A stretch of DNA of 64,000 nucleotides from the NCBI GenBank assembly GCA_016712375.1, contig JADJRE010000011.1:62001-126000 (forward strand), written 5' to 3'. The DNA comes from Rhodospirillales bacterium (GTDB lineage Bacteria; Pseudomonadota; Alphaproteobacteria; Rhodospirillales; Defluviicoccaceae). The notes below the pieces were generated by a model, which was not told where the DNA came from, did no database searches, and was given only the letters and a program-made list of their open reading frames with translations. The translations under genes were made by a program, and so were the position numbers. Below, piece after piece: positions 28,371 to 36,299 of the stretch; within the stretch, counting starts at the first letter, position 1; every line of letters begins with the position of its first letter.

Positions 28371-29054
28371 TCAATCCGGTTCATGGAGACGATACCCCAC
28401 ACCCAGTTCGGTCAAGATGTACCGGGGTTCGTGCGGGTCCGTCTCGATTTTCTGGCGCAGCTGTTTGATGTAGATCCGCAAGTACTGCACGTCGGTTGGG
28501 GTGCGCCAGACTTCGCGAATGATGAACTGGTGGGTGAGGACTTTGCCGGCGTGGGCGGTGAGCAGGCTGAGTATGTCGTCCTCCTTCCGCGATAACTTGA
28601 CCTCCTTACCGTCGAGCTTGACGATGCGACGGACGAGATCAACGTCGAGGCCGCCGGTGGAAAACGATGCTCGTTCACCCTGCTGCTGGAAGCGGTGGCG
28701 AATGGCGGTGCGGATGCGGGCGATCAATTCCTCCATGCCAAAAGGCTTGGTGACGTAGTCGTCGGCACCAAGATCGAGCGCACGGACCTTGCCCTTCTCG
28801 TTGCTTCGGCTGGACAGCACGATAACGGGGACGGCCGAGTGGCGGCGCAGCGCTTCCAGGACCGCCAAACCATCCATATCCGGAAGGCCGAGATCGAGAA
28901 CGACGACGTCCAGGCGGCCGCGAAGAAGTTCCAACGCATGGGCGCCGCTTTCCGCCTCCAGCACCCGGTAACCCTGTGCTGAGAGGCTCGTCCGCAAAAA
29001 CCGCCGGATGGGTGGCTCGTCCTCCACCACGAGTACGGTGATCGGGTCAGTCAT
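28371..29054 (-). CDS. kdpE: OmpR-family response regulator, KdpE-like
   Basis: A two-component DNA-binding regulator of 227 residues. The receiver has the acidic pair VVEDE, the phospho-acceptor aspartate in VVLDLGLPDMDG and the lysine in YVTKPFG. The C-terminal winged helix contains LSRKEDDILSLL, VWRTPTDVQYLRIYIKQLRQKIE and the end RYILTELGVGYRL, which match KdpE closely. The start ATG at 29054 overlaps the sensor kinase stop by 8 bp. No kdpFABC potassium pump is present in the window, so the target may be elsewhere or different. Confidence 0.9.
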   Translation of the reverse strand: MTDPITVLVVEDEPPIRRFLRTSLSAQGYRVLEAESGAHALELLRGRLDVVVLDLGLPDMDGLAVLEALRRHSAVPVIVLSSRSNEKGKVRALDLGADDYVTKPFGMEELIARIRTAIRHRFQQQGERASFSTGGLDVDLVRRIVKLDGKEVKLSRKEDDILSLLTAHAGKVLTHQFIIREVWRTPTDVQYLRIYIKQLRQKIETDPHEPRYILTELGVGYRLHEPD

Positions 29055-30636
29055 CTTCCAGATCCGGCGGGTGTCGAACCGTCGCGAGTTTCGGCAGCGG
29101 GAAGCCAATCAGAAACACGGCACCGCGTCGATCGGTGCGATTACCGGCGATGATCCGGCCGCCCATCGCCTCGACAAAACCCCGGCAAATCGCCAAGCCC
29201 AGCCCGGTTCCGGCGCGTTGCCGTCCGCTCTGCCCGGACCGATAAAACTTCTCAAAGATCCGCGTCCGCTCCTGCGGCGAGATGCCAGGCCCCTCGTCCA
29301 TCACCTTAATGATGATCCGATCGTTCACCCGTCGCGCGTCAACCACGATTGTCGATTGTTGAGGCGCGTATTTCGCGGCGTTGTCCAGCAAGTTAAACAG
29401 TGTTTGCTCGAGCAGCACCCCGTCGAGATCGAGCATCGGCAGATCCGGCGCCACTCGTATCTGCAGCCGGCGGCTCCCCAGGACCCGGCGCGCCCGGCGG
29501 ACGACGGCACCCACGACCTCTTCGATATCGGTTGCCTCGCTCTGCACCTCCAGCGTTCCGGATTCAACGCGGGTGATATCGAGCAGGTTAGCGATGAAGC
29601 GGCTCATGCGTTCAGCTTCTTCGCGGATCGTGGCGACCAGCTCGTCGCGCTCCTGCTGTTCAAAGTAGGAGTTATAGCTGCTGAGACTGGTGGCCGCGCC
29701 GAGGATGGACGCAAGGGGTGTTTTCAGGTCGTGCGAGATCGCCGACAGCATTGCCGAGCGGAGGCTTTCCGTCTCCGCCGTGACACGCGCCCGCTCCACT
29801 TCGTCGGCCAGCTTCAATCGCTTGACGGCGACCGCCACCTGATCGGTGATCGCCTCGACAAAGCGACGCTCGTCATCTGACAATTGCGGTGGATGCCCTC
29901 TTCGGCTTATGCCGACGACACCCACCGTCTCGCCGGCGCTCCGCAACGGCAGAAATGAAAATTTCAGCTCAGGCTCGCCGCCGCCCGCCGAAGCATTGCC
30001 CTGGTCATTCTTCAACGTCCAATCCGCCAGGGCAAAGTCGTTCGGTTCGAGATCGTCCAGCGGCGGAACCGCGGCACGGATGGCCAGAACCTGCTGATCC
30101 GCCAACAGCAGGACCGTGCTTACATCAACCGACGAGGCGATCTGCCGGGCCGCCGTGCGCAAGAGCTCGTCGCGATCGTCAACACTGGTTAGCTTCCGGG
30201 CGAAGGCGTACAACTCCTCCGTTACCTTCGCCCGACTGTCGGCAAGCATCGCATCCACCCGAGCCTGCGCGGTCAGTCGACCGACGAAAATCGCCACCCC
30301 GACGAAGATCATGCCTGCGACCACGTTCTCAGGGTCTTCGACCGCAAGATCATGGATCGGCGGAAATACGAAAAAGCTCAGCGCGAGTGTACTAAGCGCG
30401 CAGGCGAACAGGGCTGGCAGCAGTCCCCATCGCGTTGCGCACAAGACGATGCCTGCGACGAATACGAGGGCGACGTTGCCGACGAAAAGATAGGTCTTGA
30501 CAAACAGCGCGAGCAGAAGAGCAATCGCGGTGACCGCGCTAGCGCCGAAAAAGGGCCAGAGACGTCGGCTCAAGGCCGGAGCCGCGGTTGGCCGGTTTAA
30601 CGGCGACGTCGTCAAGCCTCTGTTTTCGCTACGCAT
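29047..30636 (-). CDS. KdpD-like sensor histidine kinase lacking the N-terminal KdpD/Usp region
   Basis: A membrane sensor kinase of about 529 residues. Four short membrane helices of the DUF4118 type (GASAVTAIALLLALFVKTYLF onward, then FFVFPPIHDLAVEDPENVVAG) are followed by a GAF-like domain, a HisKA dimerisation helix with phospho-histidine in SHDLKTPL, and an ATPase domain with NLLDNAAKYAP, DEGPGIS and GTGLGLAICRGF. Full KdpD (about 900 residues) carries an N-terminal ATP-binding and Usp region that is absent here. The start at 30636 (MRSENRGL) is likely; the frame is open to 30732. It is coupled to the KdpE-like regulator and lies 127 bp downstream of the sodium-pump beta gene. Confidence 0.9.
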   Translation of the reverse strand: MRSENRGLTTSPLNRPTAAPALSRRLWPFFGASAVTAIALLLALFVKTYLFVGNVALVFVAGIVLCATRWGLLPALFACALSTLALSFFVFPPIHDLAVEDPENVVAGMIFVGVAIFVGRLTAQARVDAMLADSRAKVTEELYAFARKLTSVDDRDELLRTAARQIASSVDVSTVLLLADQQVLAIRAAVPPLDDLEPNDFALADWTLKNDQGNASAGGGEPELKFSFLPLRSAGETVGVVGISRRGHPPQLSDDERRFVEAITDQVAVAVKRLKLADEVERARVTAETESLRSAMLSAISHDLKTPLASILGAATSLSSYNSYFEQQERDELVATIREEAERMSRFIANLLDITRVESGTLEVQSEATDIEEVVGAVVRRARRVLGSRRLQIRVAPDLPMLDLDGVLLEQTLFNLLDNAAKYAPQQSTIVVDARRVNDRIIIKVMDEGPGISPQERTRIFEKFYRSGQSGRQRAGTGLGLAICRGFVEAMGGRIIAGNRTDRRGAVFLIGFPLPKLATVRHPPDLEDD

Positions 30637-30762
30637 GCGTCTCAAGTTGATCCTTGTATCGACGCATCGCAAGCAGTTGCCAGCAACGGGAACCTCGCGC
30701 CTACGAGCGGAACAGCGGGTGAGCCTGCTCACCCGCCACCCGGCACTCGTCTTCAGGCAATG

Positions 30763-31893
30763 CTACTGCACGCCCAGCAATGCCAGCATGATGCCGCCCG
30801 AGATGGCAGTCCCAAACACGCCCGCAAGGTTGGGCCCCATGGCATGGTAGATCAGGAAGTTGCTCGGATTGGCTTTATTCGCCACCACATGCGAAACGCG
30901 CGCCGCGATCGGGACGGATGCGATGCCGGCACTGCCGATCAGCGGATTGATTTTCTCCTTCAAGAACGTGTTCATGATCTTTGCGGTTATTACGCCGGAG
31001 CCGGTTCCGAAGACGAAGGCGATGAGACCAAGGGCAACAATCTCCAGCGTCTTGACGGTGACGAAAGTGTCGGCGTTCATTGTCGAGCCGATGGCGAGCG
31101 TCAGCGTGATGGTGATGACGTTCATCAGCCCGCCGCCCGCAGTCTTCGCCAGCCGATCGACCATCAACACCTCTTTCAGCAGATTGCCAAGCATCAGCAT
31201 GGTGATCAGCGGGGCCACCGGCGGGAAGAACATGTTGACGATGATCGCCATGACGATTGGGAAAACGATCTTCTCCAGTCGCGTCACCTTCCGCATCTGC
31301 GGCATGCTGATTTGCTGTTCCTTCTTGGTCGTCAACAGTCGCATCACCGGCGGCTGGATCAGCGGCATCAGCGCCATGTACGAGTACGCGGCAACCGAGA
31401 TTTGTGGCAGCAAGTGCGGGGCCAGTTTCATTGTCACAAAGATCGCCATCGGGCCGTCGGCACCGCCGATGATGCCGATCGCACCGGCCTCCTGGATCGA
31501 GAAGTCCAGCAACTTGGCGCCGATCAGGGCGACGAAGATGCCGAGGTGGGCGCCGGCACCGAGGATTACCAGCTTCGGATTGGCGATCATCGGTCCGAAG
31601 TCGGTCATTGCTCCGACGCCGAGGAAGATCAGGGGCGGAATGATCAACAGCGCCACACCTTGGTAGGCGTAATTGAACAAGCCGCCCGGCAGGATCAGGT
31701 CGGAACCGGGTACGTTGGAAACGATACAGGCGAAGCCGATGCCGATGAGCAGAAACGGCTCGTACTTCTTGGCCAACGCCAAATAAATCATCGCGCAGCC
31801 GATGACGATCATCAGCAGGTTTCCCCACCAGAACTTGGCAGCTCCGGTCTGGTCAAGCAACGCCTGCAGAAAGACGACGGTCTGGTCCCACAT
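30763..31893 (-). CDS. Sodium-translocating decarboxylase beta subunit (OadB/GcdB/MmdB family)
   Basis: The integral-membrane subunit that couples decarboxylation of carboxybiotin to Na+ export. At 376 residues it has about nine to eleven hydrophobic helices. The key sodium/proton aspartate lies in GIIGGADGPMAIF (about D146, equivalent to D203 of oxaloacetate decarboxylase beta), and the polar helix GSAGIASVPIAARVS is present. The frame is intact. The usual carboxytransferase alpha subunit and biotin carrier are not in the window. A 52-residue membrane protein precedes it by 26 bp and a KdpDE-like pair follows. The substrate (oxaloacetate, methylmalonyl-CoA or glutaconyl-CoA) is undetermined. 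Confidence 0.93.
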   Translation of the reverse strand: MWDQTVVFLQALLDQTGAAKFWWGNLLMIVIGCAMIYLALAKKYEPFLLIGIGFACIVSNVPGSDLILPGGLFNYAYQGVALLIIPPLIFLGVGAMTDFGPMIANPKLVILGAGAHLGIFVALIGAKLLDFSIQEAGAIGIIGGADGPMAIFVTMKLAPHLLPQISVAAYSYMALMPLIQPPVMRLLTTKKEQQISMPQMRKVTRLEKIVFPIVMAIIVNMFFPPVAPLITMLMLGNLLKEVLMVDRLAKTAGGGLMNVITITLTLAIGSTMNADTFVTVKTLEIVALGLIAFVFGTGSGVITAKIMNTFLKEKINPLIGSAGIASVPIAARVSHVVANKANPSNFLIYHAMGPNLAGVFGTAISGGIMLALLGVQ

Positions 31894-31919
31894 GTTTGCA
31901 GTCTCCTCTTCTGTTTTTC

Positions 31920-32078
31920 TTAGTGGCCGCCCTTTAGGTGCTCATCAGAAATAGAGCCGAGCCGGTTCAGGTATGGAAAGGCCGCAAGAACAAGGCCGAT
32001 GCCGCCGATGATGATGAAGCTGAGGAAGAAGTCGATGGCGCTCAGGATAAGCGCCCCTTCAAGGGTGTCTGGGATCAT
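31920..32078 (-). CDS. Small membrane protein upstream of the Na+-pump beta subunit (OadG-like candidate)
   Basis: A 52-residue protein with one strongly hydrophobic helix (AIDFFLSFIIIGGIGLVLAAF) and a short charged tail ending EHLKGGH. It is 26 bp upstream of the beta subunit in the same direction, where gamma (OadG) or other tiny accessory subunits are often encoded. The start ATG at 32078 follows AAAAGAGG in the 20 bases upstream. I could not see a recognisable OadG signature, so the assignment rests on context, size and topology. It may instead be an unrelated stabilising peptide. Confidence 0.6.
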   Translation of the reverse strand: MIPDTLEGALILSAIDFFLSFIIIGGIGLVLAAFPYLNRLGSISDEHLKGGH

Positions 32079-32656
32079 GGTAAACTGAAGCCTCTTTTCG
32101 GTTCCGGCGTCCTGACCGAACGATAATTGTCGCCGCAACATCGCAACAGGCATGCATAATTGCGCTGCTGCGGTGTCGCTGGCTTGTATCAACAGCGCTC
32201 ATTGCCGAAGCTGGTCGGACGCGAGCCGAAGAGTCGGAGTATGGGCATATAAAAACAAGCTGGGCCGGCCACTGTGATTTATATAACCCGCGTATAAACG
32301 CGCTGATTTTGATTATCACTATTGGAGCGACACGCATGATGGCGAGAACAGGAGCCTTCGCTCTGAGATGACGTCAATCCCCTGTCATTGATGGTCGTTC
32401 GCCTGTTTTACCGATATGTCAACGCATCGGACGTTCCGAGCCTTGGAACATCCTGGGCATCATTGCGAAACTTGTCGGAAGTGCGCCCGAAGTGCTGGGC
32501 GCCAAGCAACATGGTGCTGCCGCTGATCATCCGTCGTCGCCGGAGGCCTGACGATCTTCCTGGTCGCCCGCTTCAGGCGGCTCGGTTTAATATCTTGCGC
32601 TTGGGTATCAGGTCGTCTGGAACCTCAACCATGGGACAGCCGCGCGAGGCGACAGC
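32079..32656. other. Long intergenic region with AT-rich promoter-like patch
   Basis: About 580 bp between the divergent sodium-pump and moeA genes, with no convincing gene. Its centre (about 32250-32330) is clearly AT-richer than the surrounding DNA and holds runs such as CATATAAAAAC and GATTTATATAA, so promoters and an operator are likely there. The half nearer moeA (32400-32650) is GC-rich and featureless to my reading. Confidence 0.5.
32278..32298. promoter_or_regulatory. Inverted repeat TTTATA-N9-TATAAA, possible operator
   Basis: Two exact 6-bp inverted half-sites separated by nine bases, in the AT-rich patch between the divergent sodium-pump and moeA genes. The geometry fits a dimeric regulator, possibly the nearby KdpE-like protein, but this is inference from position only. 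Confidence 0.3.
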
Positions 32657-33925
32657 TTGACCCCTGGGAGCGACGCAAGGCCCCACGAGACATTGCCGCT
32701 GCTCGCGCCGGATGTCGCTCTGTCGATGGCGACAGCCACGGTCGCGACGGTTGAGGAGACAGAGTGGCTGGCCACCGGCGAGGCGATCGGCAGGATCGCT
32801 GCCGCCAACGTCGTAAGCTTCCTGCCACTGCCGCCGTTCGACAACGCGGCCGTGGATGGATATGCGGTTCGCAGCGCCGCCTGTCACGGGCAACCACCAT
32901 TTCGCTTTCCTCTGGCCGGCCGGATTGCTGCCGGCGACCCGGGCACGTCGCCCGCGTCCGCTGACGGGTGCGACATCGCGATCAGGATTCTGACCGGCGC
33001 CGCCGTACCACAAGGGTTCGACGCCGTGGTGATGCAGGAGCATTGCGAGTTCGATGGCGAGGCGGTGCTCGTGCGGCGTCGACCGGCCACCGACGATAAC
33101 ATCCGCCGCGCCGGCGAGGACGTCCCGCACGGGCGGGAGATTGTTAGTGCGGGCACCCTGATCGATCCCCGCCACATAGCAATTCTCGCGGCGGCCGGCT
33201 TTGCCAAGGTAAAGGTCCGGCGCCCGGTCAGGGTTGCCGTTTTCTCCACCGGAACGGAACTGAGACAACCCGGTGAAACGCTTGGGCGCGGCCAGATCCA
33301 TGATCTGAACCGGATGATGCTGCGGGCCTTGCTCAAGCAACCGTTCGTCCAGGTGGAAGATCTGGGTGCGATCCCAGACGACCCCCAGCGGCTCGAGGCA
33401 ACGCTGCAACTGGCCGCAGCGGAAGCGGATGTCATCCTCAGCAGCGGTGGCGTATCCGTCGGCGACGAGGATCATATGCACCGTCTCGTCGTTGAGGCCG
33501 GCGGCACGCTCGACGTGATGAAGGTGGCGATCAAGCCCGGCAAGCCGCTCACGATCGGCCGGCTTGGCAACGCAGTGTACCTGGGGCTTCCTGGCAATCC
33601 GGTTTCGGCCTTCGTGACCTTTTCGCTCTTCGGCCGCGCGTTGATAGGCAAGCGGGCGGGATGCACAATGGGGCCGCCGGCGACGCAGCCGGCCATCTGC
33701 GAGGACGAGTTGATCCGGTCGCCGGGCCGTCAGGAGTATCAGCCGGTGCGTATCGTCGGCACGACGGAAGACGGATTGCCGACGCTGAGCGTCATCGCGT
33801 CAGCCGGCTCCGCTAGGCTGTCGGCGCTGGTTGCCGCGGATGGCTACATCGTTATCCCGGCGCAGCAGGATCGCATCCGCAGCGGCCAGCGGGTCACCTT
33901 CATTCCGATGGCCGCGATGCTGTAG
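32657..33925 (+). CDS. moeA: Molybdopterin molybdenumtransferase MoeA
   Basis: Inserts molybdate into adenylylated molybdopterin to make Mo-cofactor in the cytoplasm. At 422 residues it shows LPPFDNAAVDGYAVR, the GDPG loop, RILTGAAVPQGFDAVVMQE, the MoCF domain with FSTGTEL and SSGGVSVGDEDH, and the GKPLTIGRLG and GLPGNPVS loops. The TTG start at 32657 is preceded by GAGGCGA; an ATG 23 codons downstream is possible but would cut the first helix. The frame is intact. It stands alone, without other moa or mob genes nearby. Confidence 0.95.
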   Translation: MTPGSDARPHETLPLLAPDVALSMATATVATVEETEWLATGEAIGRIAAANVVSFLPLPPFDNAAVDGYAVRSAACHGQPPFRFPLAGRIAAGDPGTSPASADGCDIAIRILTGAAVPQGFDAVVMQEHCEFDGEAVLVRRRPATDDNIRRAGEDVPHGREIVSAGTLIDPRHIAILAAAGFAKVKVRRPVRVAVFSTGTELRQPGETLGRGQIHDLNRMMLRALLKQPFVQVEDLGAIPDDPQRLEATLQLAAAEADVILSSGGVSVGDEDHMHRLVVEAGGTLDVMKVAIKPGKPLTIGRLGNAVYLGLPGNPVSAFVTFSLFGRALIGKRAGCTMGPPATQPAICEDELIRSPGRQEYQPVRIVGTTEDGLPTLSVIASAGSARLSALVAADGYIVIPAQQDRIRSGQRVTFIPMAAML

Positions 33926-34106
33926 ACGTCGCCCGCAGACCGGCGGCGACCCGATCTCGTGACGGGTTAATCTCGAAAGAGGGATCTACCCGCCTGATCG
34001 GAAACGCCACCGGTACACCGCGCAGCATCGGCACGAGGGTTTGTAGCCGCGGGACTTTCGCCCAGACACGTGGCGCCGCTTCTGGCGCGCCGCCCCGGCT
34101 GGTTCG

Positions 34107-34649
34107 CTACAGCAGGCGAGCTTGCGCTGGCGGGTAGTGGATACTGCCATCTGCTTGCGGCTCGGCTCCGGTCGTGAGCCCGGCCAGTTTCGCCTCGTCC
34201 GGACCAAGGATGTGGATCCCCTCGACACCCCGGACCAGCAGATAGTCGCTGATGATGCGGCGGTGACACTGCCACCACAGCGCCTCGGCACACATGAGGG
34301 CGACGGTGTGCCGCTCGGCCAAGTTCAACAGGCTTTGCAGCGCCTGATGAAATGGAGGCGTCATCGCGTAATCGGCATAGCCGCGGAAGCCCTCGACGTT
34401 CCAGCCAGTGTTCGGCGACGCCTCCGCCGTTAGCCGGCGCTTCCGCCGCCCGCCGAGCGCTTCGACATGCTGATAGCCGATCCCGCTGTCGCCGAGGACG
34501 CCGGGCAAGCTTTCGATATTGAACTGCGGATGTCGGCGGGATTGCGGAAACCGTCGAACGTCGAGCACAAGGCCGACGCAATGTTCTCGCAGCAGCTGTA
34601 CCAGTTCCGCTGCTGATCGGGTCGAGTGGCCGACGGTGTAAAGGCGCAT
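34107..34649 (-). CDS. DUF488 family protein
   Basis: A 180-residue cytoplasmic protein of the DUF488 family, function unknown. Typical features are the start MRLYTVGHSTRS, the DVRRFPQSRRHPQFN motif, the LGGRR turn and the cysteine-containing CAEALWWQCHRRIISDYL near residue 120. The frame is intact. It follows the hemerythrin-like gene in the same direction with an 85-bp gap. Structural work on the family has suggested a nucleotide- or nucleic-acid-related role, but nothing here proves it. Confidence 0.9.
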   Translation of the reverse strand: MRLYTVGHSTRSAAELVQLLREHCVGLVLDVRRFPQSRRHPQFNIESLPGVLGDSGIGYQHVEALGGRRKRRLTAEASPNTGWNVEGFRGYADYAMTPPFHQALQSLLNLAERHTVALMCAEALWWQCHRRIISDYLLVRGVEGIHILGPDEAKLAGLTTGAEPQADGSIHYPPAQARLL

Positions 34650-34734
34650 GTCGCGGTGTGAGGCCGAGGGGGCTGGGTGCTAGCCAGCGCTTTTACCTCT
34701 AAACGCAACAGATCGTCAGCGCCGCACTCGCTCG

Positions 34735-35273
34735 CTAGCTCAGGCCGAGCGGATTCGCGGCGATGCTGGGTAGCTGTCGCGTCGAAAGGTGCTGAAGTGC
34801 CAGGCGGTGATCGGTCGCTTGGTCGAGCAAATGTTCCAACCGCTGCAAGATGATCCGCTCTTCAGTCTCCAGATGGCGCAGCATTTGAGCGAAGAGTTCC
34901 TGTGCGAGCCGACAGAATTCGGACCATCGGCCGTTGCAACCACCGTGCCGTAGCATCTCGCTAGTGAGCATCCGCAATCGCTTCGTTATCGGCTCGATTG
35001 CTTGATGCTCGTCGGCGAGCAGTTCAACCAGATCACGGTCATCATCGGCTCGCAGCAGCGGAAAGATGACATCCTCCTCGAAGGCGTGATGCGCCAGCAC
35101 GTGATCAAGCCGCCGATCACGCCATGCATCTCTTGCTGTTCAAGGTCATTATCGCAATCGAAACAGCGCTCGGCCGCCTCGCCGCACACGCGGTTCTGCA
35201 GTTCGCAAATCCACACCAGGATACGAAAGTGCTCCTCGTGAAGCACTTGTCCCAACGATGTCAGAAGGGTCAT
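34735..35273 (-). CDS. Hemerythrin-like HHE domain protein, one-base frame break
   Basis: A four-helix bundle protein of about 180 residues predicted to hold a di-iron or haem-free oxygen/iron site. Iron-ligand candidates appear in VLHEEHFRIL, in HHAFEEDVIFPLL and in DEHQAIEP. HLETEERIIL lies in the last helix. The frame breaks near 35113-35121; adding one base joins EMHGV to DRLDHVLAHHAFEED. Its neighbours are DUF488 and a universal stress protein, suggesting a stress or redox setting. Confidence 0.8.
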
Positions 35274-35436
35274 CTGTTATCGTCTCCACCGCAGATCGCT
35301 CGTTTTTGCTTAGGCGCAGCGCGCTGCGACTGCGATGAAACTAAAGTAGGCCGGGTCCTCCAGCAGTTGGCATGAAAGATCAGCAGTGCAGGGATGCGCC
35401 ACGATTTGCAACTTTCCTGAGCGGCATCCGCGGGAA

Positions 35437-36261
35437 CTAATGCGACATCATTACCGGCACGGTCATTTGGCGAAGTATATGCCGCGTGCTGCCGCCGCGA
35501 TGCATGTATGGAAAGCCGTAATGCCCGTGCGCGCCCATCACCAACAGATCGATCGCCTCATCTGTCAGGCGACCCAACAACATGTCCATCGCGCCGATGT
35601 CCTCGACAATCATGCGATCGATCTCGACGCGTACGCCATGCGCCGCCAGGTGCCGCATAACGTGGGAGAAGAGCTCACCCTGTAGGGCCTTGCCCCTCTG
35701 CTCGACGTTGATTGCCACCAGCATCACATGCTCTGCCGCCTGCAGCAGCGGGATGGCATCATTCAATGCGCGCGCTGCCTCTCTGCCTGAGTTCCAGGCG
35801 ATCATGACGCGACGTCCGATCGTGGAAAAGCGGCCTGAGCGCGGAACGATCAGCACCGGTCGTCCGCTATGCAGCACAACCTGCTCCGCGAGTTCTGCCG
35901 GGACACGAATATCAAAACGGCTGGGATCGTGCTGGCCGAGGATAGCCAGATCGCAGGCCTGGGTCGCGAACACAGCTTCGCGAAACAGCGCGACGTCGCT
36001 GACCGTCATCGCCGCCACCCAGTCCGCCCGCACCCCCGCCGTTTGGACGAGCGCACGAAAGGATGCTTCGGCTCTCGCTACCCTGGGGGCGAGATCGCGC
36101 TCAACGTCGAGAAGAGCCACCGTCATCACCCGGGGATCGTTCTCGGCAAAGAAGCCGGTGAGCAGTGCCTGAAACTTCTTCGCCAGCCAGATCGCCAATT
36201 CGAGGCGGCTTGCGCAGAGGTCACTATCGTCGACATGCACCAAAATATGCCTGAGTGCCAA
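35437..36261 (-). CDS. Tandem universal stress protein
   Basis: A 275-residue protein with two UspA-type domains. The first opens ALRHILVHVDDSD. The second ends with the nucleotide-binding style motif VMGAHGHYGFPYMHRGGSTRHIL, where the glycine/serine pattern of ATP-binding Usp proteins (G-x2-G-x9-G-S/T) is largely present. The first domain lacks a clear version and may be structural. The TTG start at 36261 is chosen because GGAGGGAAGG lies just upstream and the conserved beta-1 begins at once. It is downstream of the aldehyde dehydrogenase gene in the same direction. Confidence 0.9.
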   Translation of the reverse strand: MALRHILVHVDDSDLCASRLELAIWLAKKFQALLTGFFAENDPRVMTVALLDVERDLAPRVARAEASFRALVQTAGVRADWVAAMTVSDVALFREAVFATQACDLAILGQHDPSRFDIRVPAELAEQVVLHSGRPVLIVPRSGRFSTIGRRVMIAWNSGREAARALNDAIPLLQAAEHVMLVAINVEQRGKALQGELFSHVMRHLAAHGVRVEIDRMIVEDIGAMDMLLGRLTDEAIDLLVMGAHGHYGFPYMHRGGSTRHILRQMTVPVMMSH

Positions 36262-36299
36262 CTGACCTTCCCTCCTCGCGCGACAATCACCACCAGCGT

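Noticed and set aside
30760..31923. A plus-strand gene opposite the sodium-pump beta subunit
   Set aside because: Its composition (His/Asp/Gln/Arg-rich) is the mirror of a hydrophobic minus-strand gene; it is a shadow frame.
32059..32337. A 92-residue minus-strand gene upstream of the sodium-pump cluster
   Set aside because: It overlaps the small membrane protein start in another frame and has no conserved or helical pattern.
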